A stretch of DNA of 64,000 bases. Source: Cryptomeria japonica. Lineage: Eukaryota > Streptophyta > Pinopsida > Cupressales > Cupressaceae. A program made the position numbers and the translations under genes. Of this stretch, positions 13,001-23,450 are shown one piece after another (position 1 is the stretch's first letter; each line of letters starts with the position of its first letter). Location of the stretch: contig NC_081406.1 of the NCBI RefSeq assembly GCF_030272615.1, positions 245,575,218-245,639,217 of the forward strand, read 5' to 3'. Under the pieces are notes generated by a model that was not told where the DNA came from, did no database searches, and saw nothing but the letters and a program-made list of their open reading frames with translations.

Positions 13001-15718
13001 GTTACACCCATACAGGATGCTGAGGTGAAGGCAGGTTCGAGGGCCATACAAAAGATCTATGGACCTATAGAGACCGACATCATTCATATTGAATGGAAAA
13101 AATTTGCCACTTTTAGGGAACATTCTAAGGAGGCCAAGATGGATAGGGCAACTATGGCACGAGAGGACGCAATTTTGTGGTGAACTATGCATGGACTGAA
13201 TTCTTTGACAACCTCTCTAGACATTAATTTGCTATCTTAATTTTCTAGTTTTTTACTGCTGAGAGGAACTGATCTACTTATATCTTCATCCACTCTCTTA
13301 AGAGGAACGAGCTTACCTCTAGGAGAGCAAAGAGGCTTGTGGTTGGACATAGTGCCTTGTATCTCATTGACTGAGACACATTTTTGTACATAGAGAGTCC
13401 AGCATTGCAGTGGAATGTAGAGCCAAAGGAGCCAGCACAGATTGATGAGGATACTACAATTACACAGTAAAGGCTGGTTGGTATTAGTTTGGAGATGCTT
13501 GACTGTGTGGAGTCCAACAGTTCTAGTGATGAGGAGTTTGGGAATGATTAGTAGCCTAACTTCAATCCATTTTATTACTTTGATCATTTGTAATCATCAT
13601 TATGAAATCTTGAATATAATATAAATTTTGAATTCGACATTTTCACTGTTCAATGTTAAATTGTTAATGTTCACTTGAAAGTTTAGAAGTTTTCAAGTTT
13701 TACTAACTTGCCAAAGTTCCAAGTTATTCTTATAATTGTACATCATTCTATAGCTATTTTTTCAAATACTATTTTTTATATTCAGTAATATGTTCCCTAA
13801 ATAGTAAATTCAGTAGTATGCATGTTTTTGATGATTTATTTTAGCGTTTGGAAAATTTGATGAGTTGTTGCCAAGTTTATCCCGAAGTATTTGCAACTCC
13901 CCAAGTTTTTGCCAACTCCCTAATGAATGAAAATATTGAGTAAGCCAAATTATTGCCAAGCCCGAGTTTTTCATCTACGGAATTTGCAAATAGGAATTCA
14001 AAATCTTGTTGTCCTTTCAGGTGAATGGGTGTCTGGTGAAAATTGTGTAATTCTATTCCACAAACATCTAGATGATCGGTTACATGTTAAAATGCCACAA
14101 GATAAATGGACACTCACGCAAGCTCCTTCAATTTATTCTCTCTTGCAAAAAACGAAACAAAGAGCTGCACTTTGGGTGTGACTATCGGGAGATCGATGAT
14201 ATCTATTTTGAAGTGCTGTTTCAGGTCTAGAAAAACGCTTCTCACGTTCAAGTTTGCAACCTTACCAACTGGTTTCTACTCAAGTTCCTGCTAATAAAAT
14301 ATTTCCTTATGCCACTTGTTTCAACGACTACGACCATAAATGGCACTTTTCTGGATTAATTCTTACTCAATTTTCCAACTCTTATAGTTTTATTCGCCTT
14401 AGAACTACTCTAATGTAAATTCATGTTCTTAGAAATGCTATTGACGTGCACTGAGCAGGGTATTGGATATAATTTATTTCTTCCCTTCGTTCTTTTAAAT
14501 AAATGAAAAATTATCTTACGAAAAGCAAATGCCTGATACATATTTCTATACCTGGGATTTAGCATTCTGCGGACTCAAGCCCAAATCCAACAAAGTCGGA
14601 ATCTCACCGGGCTCCACACTCCCCCGCACTGGCAACCCTTTCAGCCTTTTAGGGGGCTCCAAAACCTGTCTCACCGACAAGCTTTGCACTTTATCTCTGA
14701 AAGTCCCATAATTGGAAGGCATGTCATCCAATTTAAAAGGCAAATCCTCCAAGTGATACAATGTACTTCCCCAAAAGAACTTGGCCTCCACCCCTTCCTC
14801 TTTCAACGCCGCCGTAATCTTATTCTCCGCCTTGATTTCATCATGGGAAACTTCCTGGTGTGCATACACCGCATCCGCCCCCACGCTCTTCGCCAGCTCA
14901 ACCAAAACCTCCTCGGGCTTTCCTACTCTAACGACTAAATCCGAGCCTCTTTCCCGTAAATTTGCCCTCAAATTGGCAACACATTCGAGCAAAAATGTTG
15001 CTCTGTAGGGCCCGGTTTTGTCGAAACCAGAGGAAGACTTCCCATAGTCGCGGGGATCGAAGCAGTAGACAGGAAGCACGCTGCTTGACTGATTGTTGGC
15101 AGCGTTTAGGATTTCATTGTCGTGCAGGCGGAGGTCGTTTCTGAACCACGCGACAACAGCCTTGCGCGCGGCCGCACCGTTGGAGGGATCGTTAGGGCCT
15201 GGGGAATTCTGGCGGAGGCGGAGGTAGTCCGGGAAGGAAGAGGTGCCAGATTTGGCGGAGTGCTTTGGCGCCGGAGCGGCGGGGGTCAAGAGCGGCATGT
15301 CGGAGCTGAGCTGCGATGGGACGAAATCTTGCGGCTGCTTGGGGAGTGTTACGGGTCTCGTCGGCAGTGGCTTCAGCCTGGCGGCGGAGACGCTGGTGCC
15401 GGAGGGTTTCAGGCGGAGCTGTGAATGGCGGCCGCTTTTGGTGGAGAAAACGCTGGAGTTCACCATGTTGCCGAGGGCTAGGGAAATGGATGCGGCATTT
15501 GCAATGGGGTTTGGAAGGGGTCTGGGCTGAGAAGATTCATCAATCAATGAGGTTGTTTCTCTTTCAATTTCTCTTTCTTTCTGTGCTGGTGCAGGAAGAG
15601 TGCATAAGCGTTGACGTTGTGGCTGGTTAGGGGAGAAGACTCTGCGGACATTGTTGTCCATGATGAGCTCCAGGTCTCTAAAATTGGAGCCATAGCTGCT
15701 CTGCTGCACAGGCGCCAT
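3942..15718 (-). CDS. PHR2: PHR2-like photolyase/blue-light receptor, 4 exons
   Basis: This is a spliced gene of the cryptochrome/photolyase family, closest by eye to plant PHR2. The exons are 15718-14552, 4604-4375, 4205-4116 and 4026-3942, with GT-AG introns of 9,947, 169 and 89 bp, giving about 523 residues. Residues 1-185 are rich in Ser, Pro, Arg and Ala, like an organelle transit peptide plus linker. The photolyase N-terminal alpha/beta domain starts near 187 (WFRNDLRLHD at 191-200). The later part has YGANFSCKISPWLAMGCLSP and ELLWRDFFRFITKKY. It ends about 20 residues after FFRFITKKY, as PHR2 does, so it lacks the C-terminal FAD-binding half of full photolyases. That short end is a family trait rather than a truncation. 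Whether PHR2 repairs DNA or senses light is not settled from sequence. The frame is open throughout with no internal stop. Confidence 0.9.
4116..4205 (-). CDS. PHR2: PHR2 exon 3
   Basis: This 90-bp exon is hard to see in simple open-frame searches. The acceptor is TTTGAATTCAG at 4206 and the donor AG|GTGAAC at 4115. It supplies a Ser/Gly-rich linker and then LNWLTFELLWRDFFR, a signature of the photolyase FAD domain. Phases match exons 2 and 4 exactly. Confidence 0.9.
4375..4604 (-). CDS. PHR2: PHR2 exon 2
   Basis: The acceptor is a pyrimidine-rich tract ending TTCTTGCAG at 4605 and the donor is AG|GTGAGT at 4374. The 230 bases continue the exon 1 frame with a GGETEAL motif and then the conserved SCKISPWLAMGCLSP block of the helical photolyase domain. 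The exon ends two bases into a codon. Confidence 0.92.
4892..5033. repeat. Two-copy 71-bp tandem repeat
   Basis: Copies at 4892-4962 and 4963-5033 differ at about one base, so the duplication is recent. The period is not a multiple of three and it lies inside PHR2 intron 1. Confidence 0.85.
6780..7990 (-). pseudogene. Ty3/gypsy integrase-chromodomain relic
   Basis: Minus-strand fragments in several frames match a chromovirus-type integrase: a C-x2-C finger remnant near 7930-7970, a core start (MDFIIRLSK) near 7860, and 'YPQFDGHIEVVNKCLG' at 7540-7600, which resembles the conserved YHPQ.DGQTE..N block. A chromodomain-like end (KYLIKWKSLPGENVTWE) lies at 6880-6940. Frames are broken and no LTRs, RT or gag are recognisable nearby. 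It runs in the same direction as PHR2 within intron 1. Confidence 0.75.
8331..8774 (-). other. Unassigned 147-codon open frame in PHR2 intron 1
   Basis: This minus-strand frame encodes a Ser/Pro/Met-rich peptide with no family I recognise. The composition is not obviously repetitive and the length is above chance for this AT-rich DNA. It could be a captured exon fragment, part of a decayed retrotransposon, or chance. I see no start context or splice sites that would make it a gene. Confidence 0.2.
9487..9500 (+). promoter_or_regulatory. Candidate TATA box for the hAT relic
   Basis: CCCTATAAAAGAC is followed by a likely leader and a Lys/Glu-rich frame up to a possible donor AG|GTAGG near 9668. 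A possible acceptor (TTATTTTTAG) precedes the hAT frame at about 11240. This fits a two-exon hAT transcription unit on the plus strand, opposite to PHR2. Confidence 0.3.
10200..10900 (+). mobile_element. LTR-like segment with TATA box
   Basis: Recurring GGGCCAACC-like motifs (10273, 10308 and decayed variants to 10425) precede TATAAAAGG at 10507-10515, a layout common in plant LTRs. I could not find matching ends or target duplications, so the boundaries are guesses. It lies in the putative intron of the hAT relic. Confidence 0.3.
11223..13551 (+). pseudogene. hAT transposase relic (BED finger, DUF659, hAT dimerisation)
   Basis: Plus-strand pieces in several frames follow the order of a plant hAT-like transposase: an acidic N-terminus, a decayed BED-type finger near 11560-11630, and a DUF659-type region at 11930-12330 that includes GCSIVIDGWTDIRHNPLIN. 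A middle section at 12455-13183 includes IYNHHTSHALF. A C-terminal dimerisation region at about 13255-13551 resembles the RNWSTY..IHS..RN..T motif and ends in an acidic tail. Several stops and shifts disable it. It sits antisense in PHR2 intron 1. No terminal inverted repeats were identified. Confidence 0.8.
13552..14545. other. Intron sequence, no feature recognised
   Basis: AT-rich DNA between the hAT relic and the PHR2 exon 1 donor. A motif like 'gccaag' recurs at 13870-13960 and could belong to the transposon end, but I cannot show a terminal repeat. Confidence 0.4.
14552..15718 (-). CDS. PHR2: PHR2 exon 1 (389 codons)
   Basis: The chosen start is the ATG at 15718, in a strong plant context (A at -3, G at +4). 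The frame stays open upstream to about 15814 but offers no earlier ATG. The exon holds the presumed transit region and the alpha/beta domain, with RNDLR, LPVYCFDPR, DKTGPYRA and FFWGSTLYH. It ends CAG followed by the donor GTATAG at 14551, in phase 0. Its GC content is much higher than the surrounding DNA, as expected for a constrained exon. Confidence 0.92.
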
Positions 15719-16000
15719 GTTTTTTTTTTGTGGCTTCTGTCCTGTGGATATGGTGGACAATAAAACAGACCAGAAATACGTCTGGATTTCTCCGAGAGAG
15801 AGTGAGTGAGTCAAGTGGATAACTTTTTAATCAAAGATGTGCCAACCAACCCACTATCCACCTAACTCTCCCACATTTCCACAACTACCCTCCTCACCAA
15901 CCATGGTTAAGGGTGATCGTCTACCAAAACCCCTATGAGCCACTTTACATGAGTTGGGTTCTGGTCCCATGGAAGGAGTTTGCTAAAAATGCGGAGTTTA
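15719..16000 (-). promoter_or_regulatory. PHR2 5' leader and proximal promoter
   Basis: Upstream of the ATG at 15718 the minus strand has a CT-rich leader (15780-15810), then a stop-containing region. A TTTATAAAC sequence near 15990 could act as a TATA box about 275 bases from the ATG. Only the position and the motif support this. Confidence 0.3.
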
Positions 16001-17590
16001 TAAATTTTTAAAAAATTAAATGTAAAGAAATTTTAAATAAAAAATGAAGAATTTTGTTGGCTAGTTGATAGATTGGTGATGATAAGAAATAAAAATGTCA
16101 TGTAGTGGTGAGTATTTGTATTTGTATTTGTAGTATTGTAATAATAGCTTTTGTTGGTATGAACTCGTGGGTCTTGTACTTTCAAGCGTGGGGAACTATT
16201 GAGCATATTTAAAATAACAATAATAATAATTTAGTATTTGTAGTGTGGGGAACTATTGAGCATATTTAAAATAACAATAATAATAATTTAGTATTTGTAG
16301 TATTGTAATAATAGTATTTGTTGGCTAGTTGGTAGATGAGTTACGGTCTATTATTTCATGAGCATATCAGATAATAGTTGAGAATATTTCTTTTTTATAA
16401 TAAATATTTGTTAAATATCGATGACTTGGTGAATTGTTAGCAATGTGGCTTTTTAAATTGATTAGTTGATTTGTGAATGTTAAAAGTATAGTTGATAGTA
16501 AACAAATACATAGGAGTAGCAAACAAATCAATTAATTTGCTTTACTCTCAAATTTGTTTTGGAGGAATTTTTTATGGAATCATCCATGATAATTATAAAT
16601 CATGGTCAAAATCAATTGTAAAAATGTCATCATTCCAACAACTACAAATTTTCCTTATTAACTAGGAATTGATATTATGTAATTTTAAGGAAATGGAAAC
16701 TAAAAACATTTCAAATATGACAATCTTGCCCATCAAAGTTTTAGGCATACCAAAGTGGGGTTTGTTAAAAATATGGGGGTTTTATATTAGGGTTTTATGG
16801 ATTTTAAAAATTTAAATGTAAATAAACTTAAAATATAAAAGTGAAGAATTTTAGATAAGAAACAAATGTCATGTTGTGGCAAGTACTCGTATTTCTGGTA
16901 TTGTAATAATAGTATGTGTTGACTAGTTGATAGATGAGTTATGGTCTATTAATTCAGCAGTAAATCTTGGATAATAGTTTGATAACAATAGATTCTTACA
17001 AGTTGTATGTATCACACTTTATTGGGTCAATTAAGATTTAGTTATTAAACATTGGCTTCAAATTGGTTTGTACCAATATGACTAGTATAATTGAAGTAGA
17101 GATTGTTCCTTGGAACAAATCTTTGTTAAAAAATGATGAGCAAATGGTTTCTTAGTAAAGAGTCTTTGTAGATTGATTAATTGATTTTGAGTTCGATATT
17201 AAGACCCTCGTAGTATACTTGAAGTTGAATTTATTTTCTAGAATAAATATTTGTTAAATGTTGATGACCAGGTGATTTGTTTGCACTGTGACTTTTTAGA
17301 TTGATTAGTTGATAAATATGAATGTTAAAAGTATAGTTGATAGTAAACAAATACATAGAGGTAGCAAACAATTCAACTAATTTGTTTTTTTGTGAAATTT
17401 GTTTTGGAAGAATTTGTTATGGAATTATCCATGATAATTATAGATCATGATCAAAATCAATTCTAAAAATATCATCATTCCAACAAATACACATTTTTCA
17501 TTGTTAACTAGGATATGATATTATATAATAAAAAGAAATGGAAAATAAAAACATTCCAAATATGACAATCATATCCTTCAAAGTTTTAGG
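15950..17590. repeat. Old tandem duplication, two arms of ~0.8 kb
   Basis: About 15950-16745 recurs in diverged form at about 16750-17590. Shared blocks include 'gttgatagtaaacaaata' near 16490 and 17335, 'tatggaat.atccatgataatta' near 16573 and 17418, and 'ttttaggcatacc' near 16740 and 17583. It lies just upstream of PHR2, so the gene's distal promoter region has been duplicated. Confidence 0.75.
16188..16301. repeat. Two-copy 57-bp tandem repeat
   Basis: Copies start at 16188 and 16245, each with 'gtggggaactattgagc' and an AAT-rich tail. They are nearly identical, so younger than the ~0.8-kb duplication in which they lie. The second arm lacks this doubling. Confidence 0.85.
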
Positions 17591-18035
17591 CATACCCAAT
17601 TCTTACAAAATCTATCAAAAAGGAGACATTTTATCAAGAATATTATATATGATTATAATTAGTAATGACAAGATTTTGAATGAATGTGTTGAAAGAACTT
17701 AGTTCACTTAGGGTGCATGCGACACATTACCAATTGAGAGGTGCATCAACAAACATAATTAAACCATAGTAGCATTTTATTTACACAACATGACAAAGTA
17801 TAAATGAATTCAAATGCCCAAGTTTTATATAAAAAACTCAATAAAAACTCGAATTAAAAAATTATATAGTAATTATAAAAAAATAGAGAAAGTCTTGACT
17901 TATTAGGTAATGTCAAATGTAGTACAAAGAGGGGAGAAATAAACTCATTACGTTAAAAATAAAAAAAAAAAAATTAACCATTGTACTTTCACTAAAAGAG
18001 CTTATGTAAAAGGAAGATAATTTTTGATGAAAGAG
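17591..18035. other. AT-rich spacer, no feature recognised
   Basis: No open frame, repeat or RNA gene is recognised between the upstream duplication and the LINE. Confidence 0.4.
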
Positions 18036-18336
18036 ATTTAAGGTGAGGATGGATTGGGAGAGAGATGGCTCTGTGTGTGAGTGGGTGTCATGCTAGGGCC
18101 AACGTGCCCTAGCCTGTGTCCTGCGCTCTGCTTGTTTCGTTCCAGGGGGGGTTTCTTGCTTGCTGGGGGTCGGTTTTTGCTTGCCCGTAGTCGGGTTTTC
18201 TAGGTTGTTGCGGGGTTTTATTTTGCAACCCTTTTTTTATTTCTTCTACTCTGGGTTATCATTGGGGTGTGTGGGGTTTTGGGGTTGGGTTTTTTGCCCC
18301 TCTTCTTTTTCTTCTTTTGGTATTTTCTTTGGGTCC

Positions 18337-19455
18337 ATGGAGAATAGAGGATTATCCTCTTCTCAGATGATCTCTGGAGATCTGGATATGGCGGATCCGT
18401 CTCATTCAATGCATGCATGTTGAAAGGAACACATTGGTCATTCCCAATTAGGGGCAGGCGTCTCTTCTTTGAAAGATCCTTTTCGCATGAAAAAGGTGAA
18501 TGGTTGTTTGGAGAGATCCCAAGATCGTCCAATTCTAGTTATTCAACCTGAGCAAATTTTAGAGGATGTTGAATATTGGTGTAATCATGCTCTCATATGC
18601 AAATTTATCGGTCTTTGCCTCTCTATACCTGTTTTAGAGTCTTGGGAACGTCGTGTCTGGAATCCTGAAGGAGACATGGAGCTACTTATGGTAGCCAATA
18701 ACTATTTTCTGGTTATTTTTTCCAACCTGGAAGACATGAACAAGGCTTTTGAGGGTGGCCCTTATTTTTTCAACCAGGTGGGACTCTTTATCAAACCTTG
18801 GCATATTGGCTTTAATTCTGCTGAGGAGTTTCCCTCTCGTGTGCCCGTGTGGACCCAATTGTCGAGACTTCCGTTGGAATTCTAGAGAGAAGATATTCTT
18901 CACTCAATCTCACTGCTTCTTGGTAAACCCGTGGGCTCGGCTTCACAAACTCAAGATCGAAAGGTAATTTCCTACACTCGTATATGTGTAGAAGTTGATT
19001 TAAATAATCCTTTGCCAGACTCTATGGAAATCTGTTTGGGGACACCTTCTTGGATCCAACAGTTGGACTATGAGCCTCTGTCATTTAGATGCAGAATTTG
19101 TCATGAATATGGTCATTTACAACAAAGATGTCCCTGAAATAAATCTTCTAAATTGGTTGTTTCCGATCCTCCTCACTTTGTTCTGGGGGAAGATAAGGGG
19201 AAAGCCCCTATGCCTAATGGTCCTGCTGATAAAGATGGCTTCATTCCTATCAAACCTCAGAATAAAGACAAAGGAAAGAAGAGAACTTGGTTGGATAGGC
19301 AAAATGATGTCACCCTAAATAGGTTTGATGTTCTAGAGGATTTGGTCCAAGAGGAAGGAGTTCCAGTTGAAATGTCCTTGGGTGCCCAATTTCAGCATGA
19401 GGTGCTGGATGGGGATTCCAAGAAAGAGGGTTGGGCCCTATCTTTGGAGAATTAA
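18337..19455 (+). pseudogene. LINE ORF1 (DUF4283-like, CCHC zinc knuckle)
   Basis: One reading frame from the ATG at 18337 to the stop at 19455 is interrupted by three in-frame stops (about 18421, 18883 and 19135). The middle matches the DUF4283 region seen in plant LINE ORF1 and related proteins (NNYFLVIFSNLEDMNKAFEG, PVWTQLSRLPLEF). A zinc knuckle, CRICHEYGHLQQRC (C-x2-C-x4-H-x4-C), lies near 19090-19135. ORF1 proteins bind the element RNA. Because all three breaks are point stops in one frame, decay is moderate. Confidence 0.8.
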
Positions 19456-19772
19456 CAGGATGTTCGAATGGTTATGGATTTTCCTTCCCATGTTCAGGAC
19501 AACGAAGATCTTAGTGGGTCACAGGTCCCTGAAGGTGCAGTGGTCATGGTGTCTATTCCTCCTTCCACTGTAGTGGCCTCAGGTTCTGTGAAGAGTAACA
19601 AAGCCCCACCTGTTTTAGGCTTGCAGTAGAAGACCCTCAAAAAGTGTTCTTTAGACAAACCTTTAAGGACTGGACAAAAAATGGATCAGGAAAAGGTTAA
19701 GCTTATTGGTGATACTTTGGTTGAGTTGGGGTTTGTGAATCCCATTGATTCCCACTTCTCTCAACCACATAA

Positions 19773-22700
19773 ATGATTGCACTCTCATGGAATGTAAGGG
19801 GGTTGAACAACATCCCTAGACAAAAGGTTGTTCGTAGGTTAATTGATTTTGAGTCTCCTGATGTTGTTTTTATTCAGGAAACCAAGCTTTCAGTGGATGG
19901 TTTGGCCAGTTGTGCTTTGCGTGTCTAGCCTCAGGGCCTTTGGCAGGGAGTGAGATCTCATGGCAGTTCAGGGGGGTTGCTTTCTTCTGGAACCCGAGGA
20001 AAGTTTCCCCTTTGTGGTGGTTTTCTAGCAGGTCTTCCATTTCTATTGTCGCTTCTAGCTTTGAGACTGGAGGAAGATGCATCTTCTCTAATATTTATGC
20101 TCCTACTGATCTTGTGGGTAAGTCTCATCTTTGGGCTCACATCAATCTTGTTCGGGCTCAAGATCCTTTTCTCCCCTGGATTTTGGCTGGAGATTTTAAT
20201 TTCGTTACTAGTTTGGAGGAAAAGTGAGGTGGGTATTCAGGCTATCTTTACATAGAATAATAGGAGGAGTGTGTTGAGGCTATCTCTAAAAGGCTTGATA
20301 GATTTTTGGTTTCATGTTATTGGGTGCATGATAGGTGGTCCACCAGTTTAGAAATTCTTGATTGGAGGGGTTCTGATCATTGGCCTATTAAGCTTTCTAT
20401 TACATCTTTTAGAACCTCCAAAAATCCCTCTTTCAAATTTCAATTGATTTGGCTTCGTGATCAGTCATTGAGGGATCCTATGGTTGATTGGTGGTATGAA
20501 GGGGTGCCTACCCACGGGCGGGCTATGTACACCTTTGGGAAGATATTACAACATGTGAAATACAGGCTGAAGAGGTGGAATAAACAATGTTTTGGGAATC
20601 TGCATAGACACAAGATGGCAGCTCAATCCAAGATGGATGAGGTTACACGTCAAATTAGGGATCAAGGGATGATTGTGGAGCTCAGTATGGTTGAGTCCCT
20701 TGCTCTAAAGGACTTAGAAGAGTGGGAGTTGCATGAGGATATTTTCTAGAAACAAAAGTCTCGTGTGGATTGGCTCCAAAAAGGTAATAGAAACACTGCT
20801 TTTTTTCATAATTCTGTTATGGCTCAGATGTATGGTAACTCTATTACCTCTCTCATATCTTCAGAAGGGGTTCATCTTTCATCTAAAGAAGAAATTGCTA
20901 TGGAAGCTGTCAGTTTTTTTTCTAATTTGTTTACCAAAGAGGATCCTGAAGCTATGGTGGAAGAGAGGGCCATCTTGAACTGTATTCCCCCTCTTATCTC
21001 TATTGAAATGAATGATGCTCTCTTGTGCCCCATTTTGTTGTCTGAACTTGAGGGGGTTGTGTTTCAAATGAAAAAAGGCAAGGCTCCTGGCCCTGACGGG
21101 TTTCCTATTGAGTTTTTTCAAGAATTTTGGGAGATTATAAAGTATGATCTTCTAGATGTGGTTCAAGAATCTCATAGGAATAAACAAATGCTCAAATCTA
21201 TGAATTCTACCTTCTTGGCTCTCATTCTTAAGAAGGAGGGGGCTAATATCTTGGATCAGTATAGGCCTATTGCTTTATGTAATGTTGTCTACAAGATAAT
21301 CACTAAATTGATTATTGAATGACTCAAACCTCTCCTATGCACTTTGGTTTCTAAGGAGCAAGGTGGTTTCATTGATGGAAGACATATACTTGATGGAGTT
21401 GTGATAGCAATGAAGGCTATCCATTTGATGGCTTCCTCTAAGGAGAAGGCTACATTTATTAAACTTGACATGGCCAAAGCTTATGATAGGGTGAGTTGGG
21501 ATTTCTTACAGAAGATCCTTTTGGCTTTTGGTTTTGGAGAAGAGTGGGCGAATTAGGTTCTTATTTGTGTGACTTCTACCTCTTTCTTGGTTCTTATTAA
21601 TGGGGAACCCTCATAATTGTTTAGCGTTTCACGGGGGCTTCGACAAGGGGACCCTTTATCTCCCTATTTATTTATTCTCATGGCTGAAGGTCTTGGCAGA
21701 TTTCTCACTTCCTAGGTGAGACATGGTCTTATTCAAGGCTGGAGTTGCAGTAATGCTCTACCTCCCTACTCTCATCTTGATTTTGTGGATGACACAGGTT
21801 TGATGGGTAGGGCCAGAATCAATGAGGCAGTGAATTTCAGAAGAGCTTTGGATATCTATTGCAAAGCATCAGGTCAGAAAATTAATGAAGATAAATCATC
21901 CATATATTTCTTTAATACCCCTCGACTTATTTAGAATAGGATTGCCAGGATCCTCAGATTTCAGACAGGGTCCCTTCCTTTGTTGTACCTCGGGATTCCT
22001 TTAGATTTGGGGGTTCAACGTGGAGATTTTTGGCAAGAAATTTTGGATAAATTTTGTTGCAAGGTTAATCATTGGACTTACAGGTGGTTATCCTCAGCTG
22101 AAAGAGTGATTCTTCTGAAGATTGTGGTGCAAGCGCTTCCCATTTATAGGTGTTTTGTGCAGGCTCCCCCCTCCAGCTTTGTGAGAGAGTTTGATGCTCT
22201 TTCTAGTCAATTTCTTTGGTCTGGTAGTTTTCTTTCTTCTAAGTGGAGTTTAGTTAAATGGGACTCTATTTGTAAACCGAGACATGCTGGGGAGTCTTGG
22301 CCTCAAATCTATTGCTTTGGTTAGGAAGGCCTTGGCAGCTAAGTTGTATTGGAGGTGGTGTAGTAGTCATGATCAGGACTGTGCCAAGATTTTAACCCAC
22401 AAGTATCTCCCTGGTGCTAATGATCATGAGTTGCCTCATCTTAGTTTAGTGGGCAAGGGCTCTTGTATCTAGGATACTCTTAAAAAAGGCACCCAACTTA
22501 TTAAAGATGGCCTTTTCTGGATTTGTAATAGAGGCTCTGAAGCTCTTTTTTGGCAGGACTCTTAGGATGGTCACCCTCCTATTCTATCTAGTTATCCATA
22601 GCTTCAACCTCTTTGCAACATTTTCACTGATGTTGGATGGGTTAAGGTGGAGAATTTTAAAATGGTTAGGCGCATTGGACAAGTTGAGGTGACTTGTTGC

Positions 22701-23300
22701 AAGGATCCTCTTGAATGGCCCTTGGGTGGTTCGGATGCAGATTGTGTGGTGTTGGTTAATATCTTGGAGGGTAGGTTATGTAGTTTCCTCAAGGAGAGAG
22801 ATATTTTGGCTTGGGGTCCTAACCCAAAAGGCAAGTTTTATGTTGTTGAAGGTTATACTCAGCTTGATAGGCAATTTCATGGCTTGACGGATGTTCCCTG
22901 GTGGAAGAAGGTTTGGAATAGCTTCTCTTGGCCGAAACGTAATTTCTTCTTATGGCTGGTTGCTTAGAGGAAATGCCTCATGAGGGAGAATCTTCGTAAG
23001 AGAGGCTTCCAGGGACCATCTATCTGTTATCTTTGTATGCATAATGAGGAAGACTGCGCCCACTTGTTTTTTCTATGCCTTTTCTCTAGGGAGGTTTGGC
23101 ACAAGTGGTGGGAGGCTTGGAAACATGCTTGTTTTCATGCTACCTCCTTAATTGAATTTTGGGATAGCTTGGGCAGGCCCCCAACAAAGACCTCTTTTCT
23201 TCAAGTGGCATGGGCTATTGGGCCAACCCTTATTATCTGGAATTTGTGGCTGGAAAGGAATCAGAGGGTCTTTTGTGATTCACATATAGGGAGTCCTTAG
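19773..23300 (+). pseudogene. LINE ORF2 (endonuclease, reverse transcriptase, zf-RVT)
   Basis: The frame opens at 19773 with an endonuclease start (SWNVRGLN, then IQETKLS) and a GDFN motif near 20190. The reverse transcriptase spans about 20900-21900, with [44 protein letters not shown] and a catalytic box reading FVDD where plant L1 usually has FADD. A C-terminal zinc-finger RVT region (WPKRNFFLWL ... CYLCMHNEEDCAHLFF) ends at 23300. There are about ten stops or shifts. It would nick target DNA and reverse-transcribe the element RNA if intact. Confidence 0.85.
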
Positions 23301-23450
23301 CTGTGGCAGAAGATAATTAATAGGCTTCAGGAGACAACTTGGCTAAGTGCAATTTGTTTGAAAATGTTGATCTGGGTGATTATTGTAGTGCTCCTCCTTG
23401 ATCAGACTCTTTTTGCATGTTTTGATTGTCTTCAGTGGAACATTATTGTA

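Larger units (their letters stand above)
4605..14551 (-). other. PHR2 intron 1, 9,947 bp, containing transposon relics
   Basis: The intron between exons 1 and 2 contains a 71-bp tandem repeat (4892), a Ty3/gypsy relic (6780-7990), an LTR-like segment (10.2-10.9 kb) and an antisense hAT relic (11.2-13.6 kb). The stretches 5070-6700, 8900-9450 and 13600-14500 show nothing I can name. Both splice sites are strong. Repeated insertion explains the length. Confidence 0.85.
18036..23450 (+). mobile_element. Decayed L1-type LINE
   Basis: A GT-rich 5' region, ORF1 with a DUF4283-like domain and zinc knuckle, then ORF2 with endonuclease, reverse transcriptase and a zf-RVT C-terminus appear in canonical plant L1 order on the plus strand. 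Both ORFs carry stops and frameshifts. I found no clear poly(A) tail or target duplication, so both ends are approximate. Confidence 0.85.

Noticed and set aside
15122-15630. Plus-strand frames rich in Gly/Arg/Trp opposite PHR2 exon 1
   Set aside because: They are antisense shadows of the GC-rich exon 1, with no independent support.
3942-15718. Assignment as CRY-DASH (CRY3)
   Set aside because: CRY-DASH proteins continue well past the WRDFFRF block with the rest of the FAD domain. This gene ends about 20 residues later like PHR2, and its N-terminal domain motifs also fit PHR2 better.
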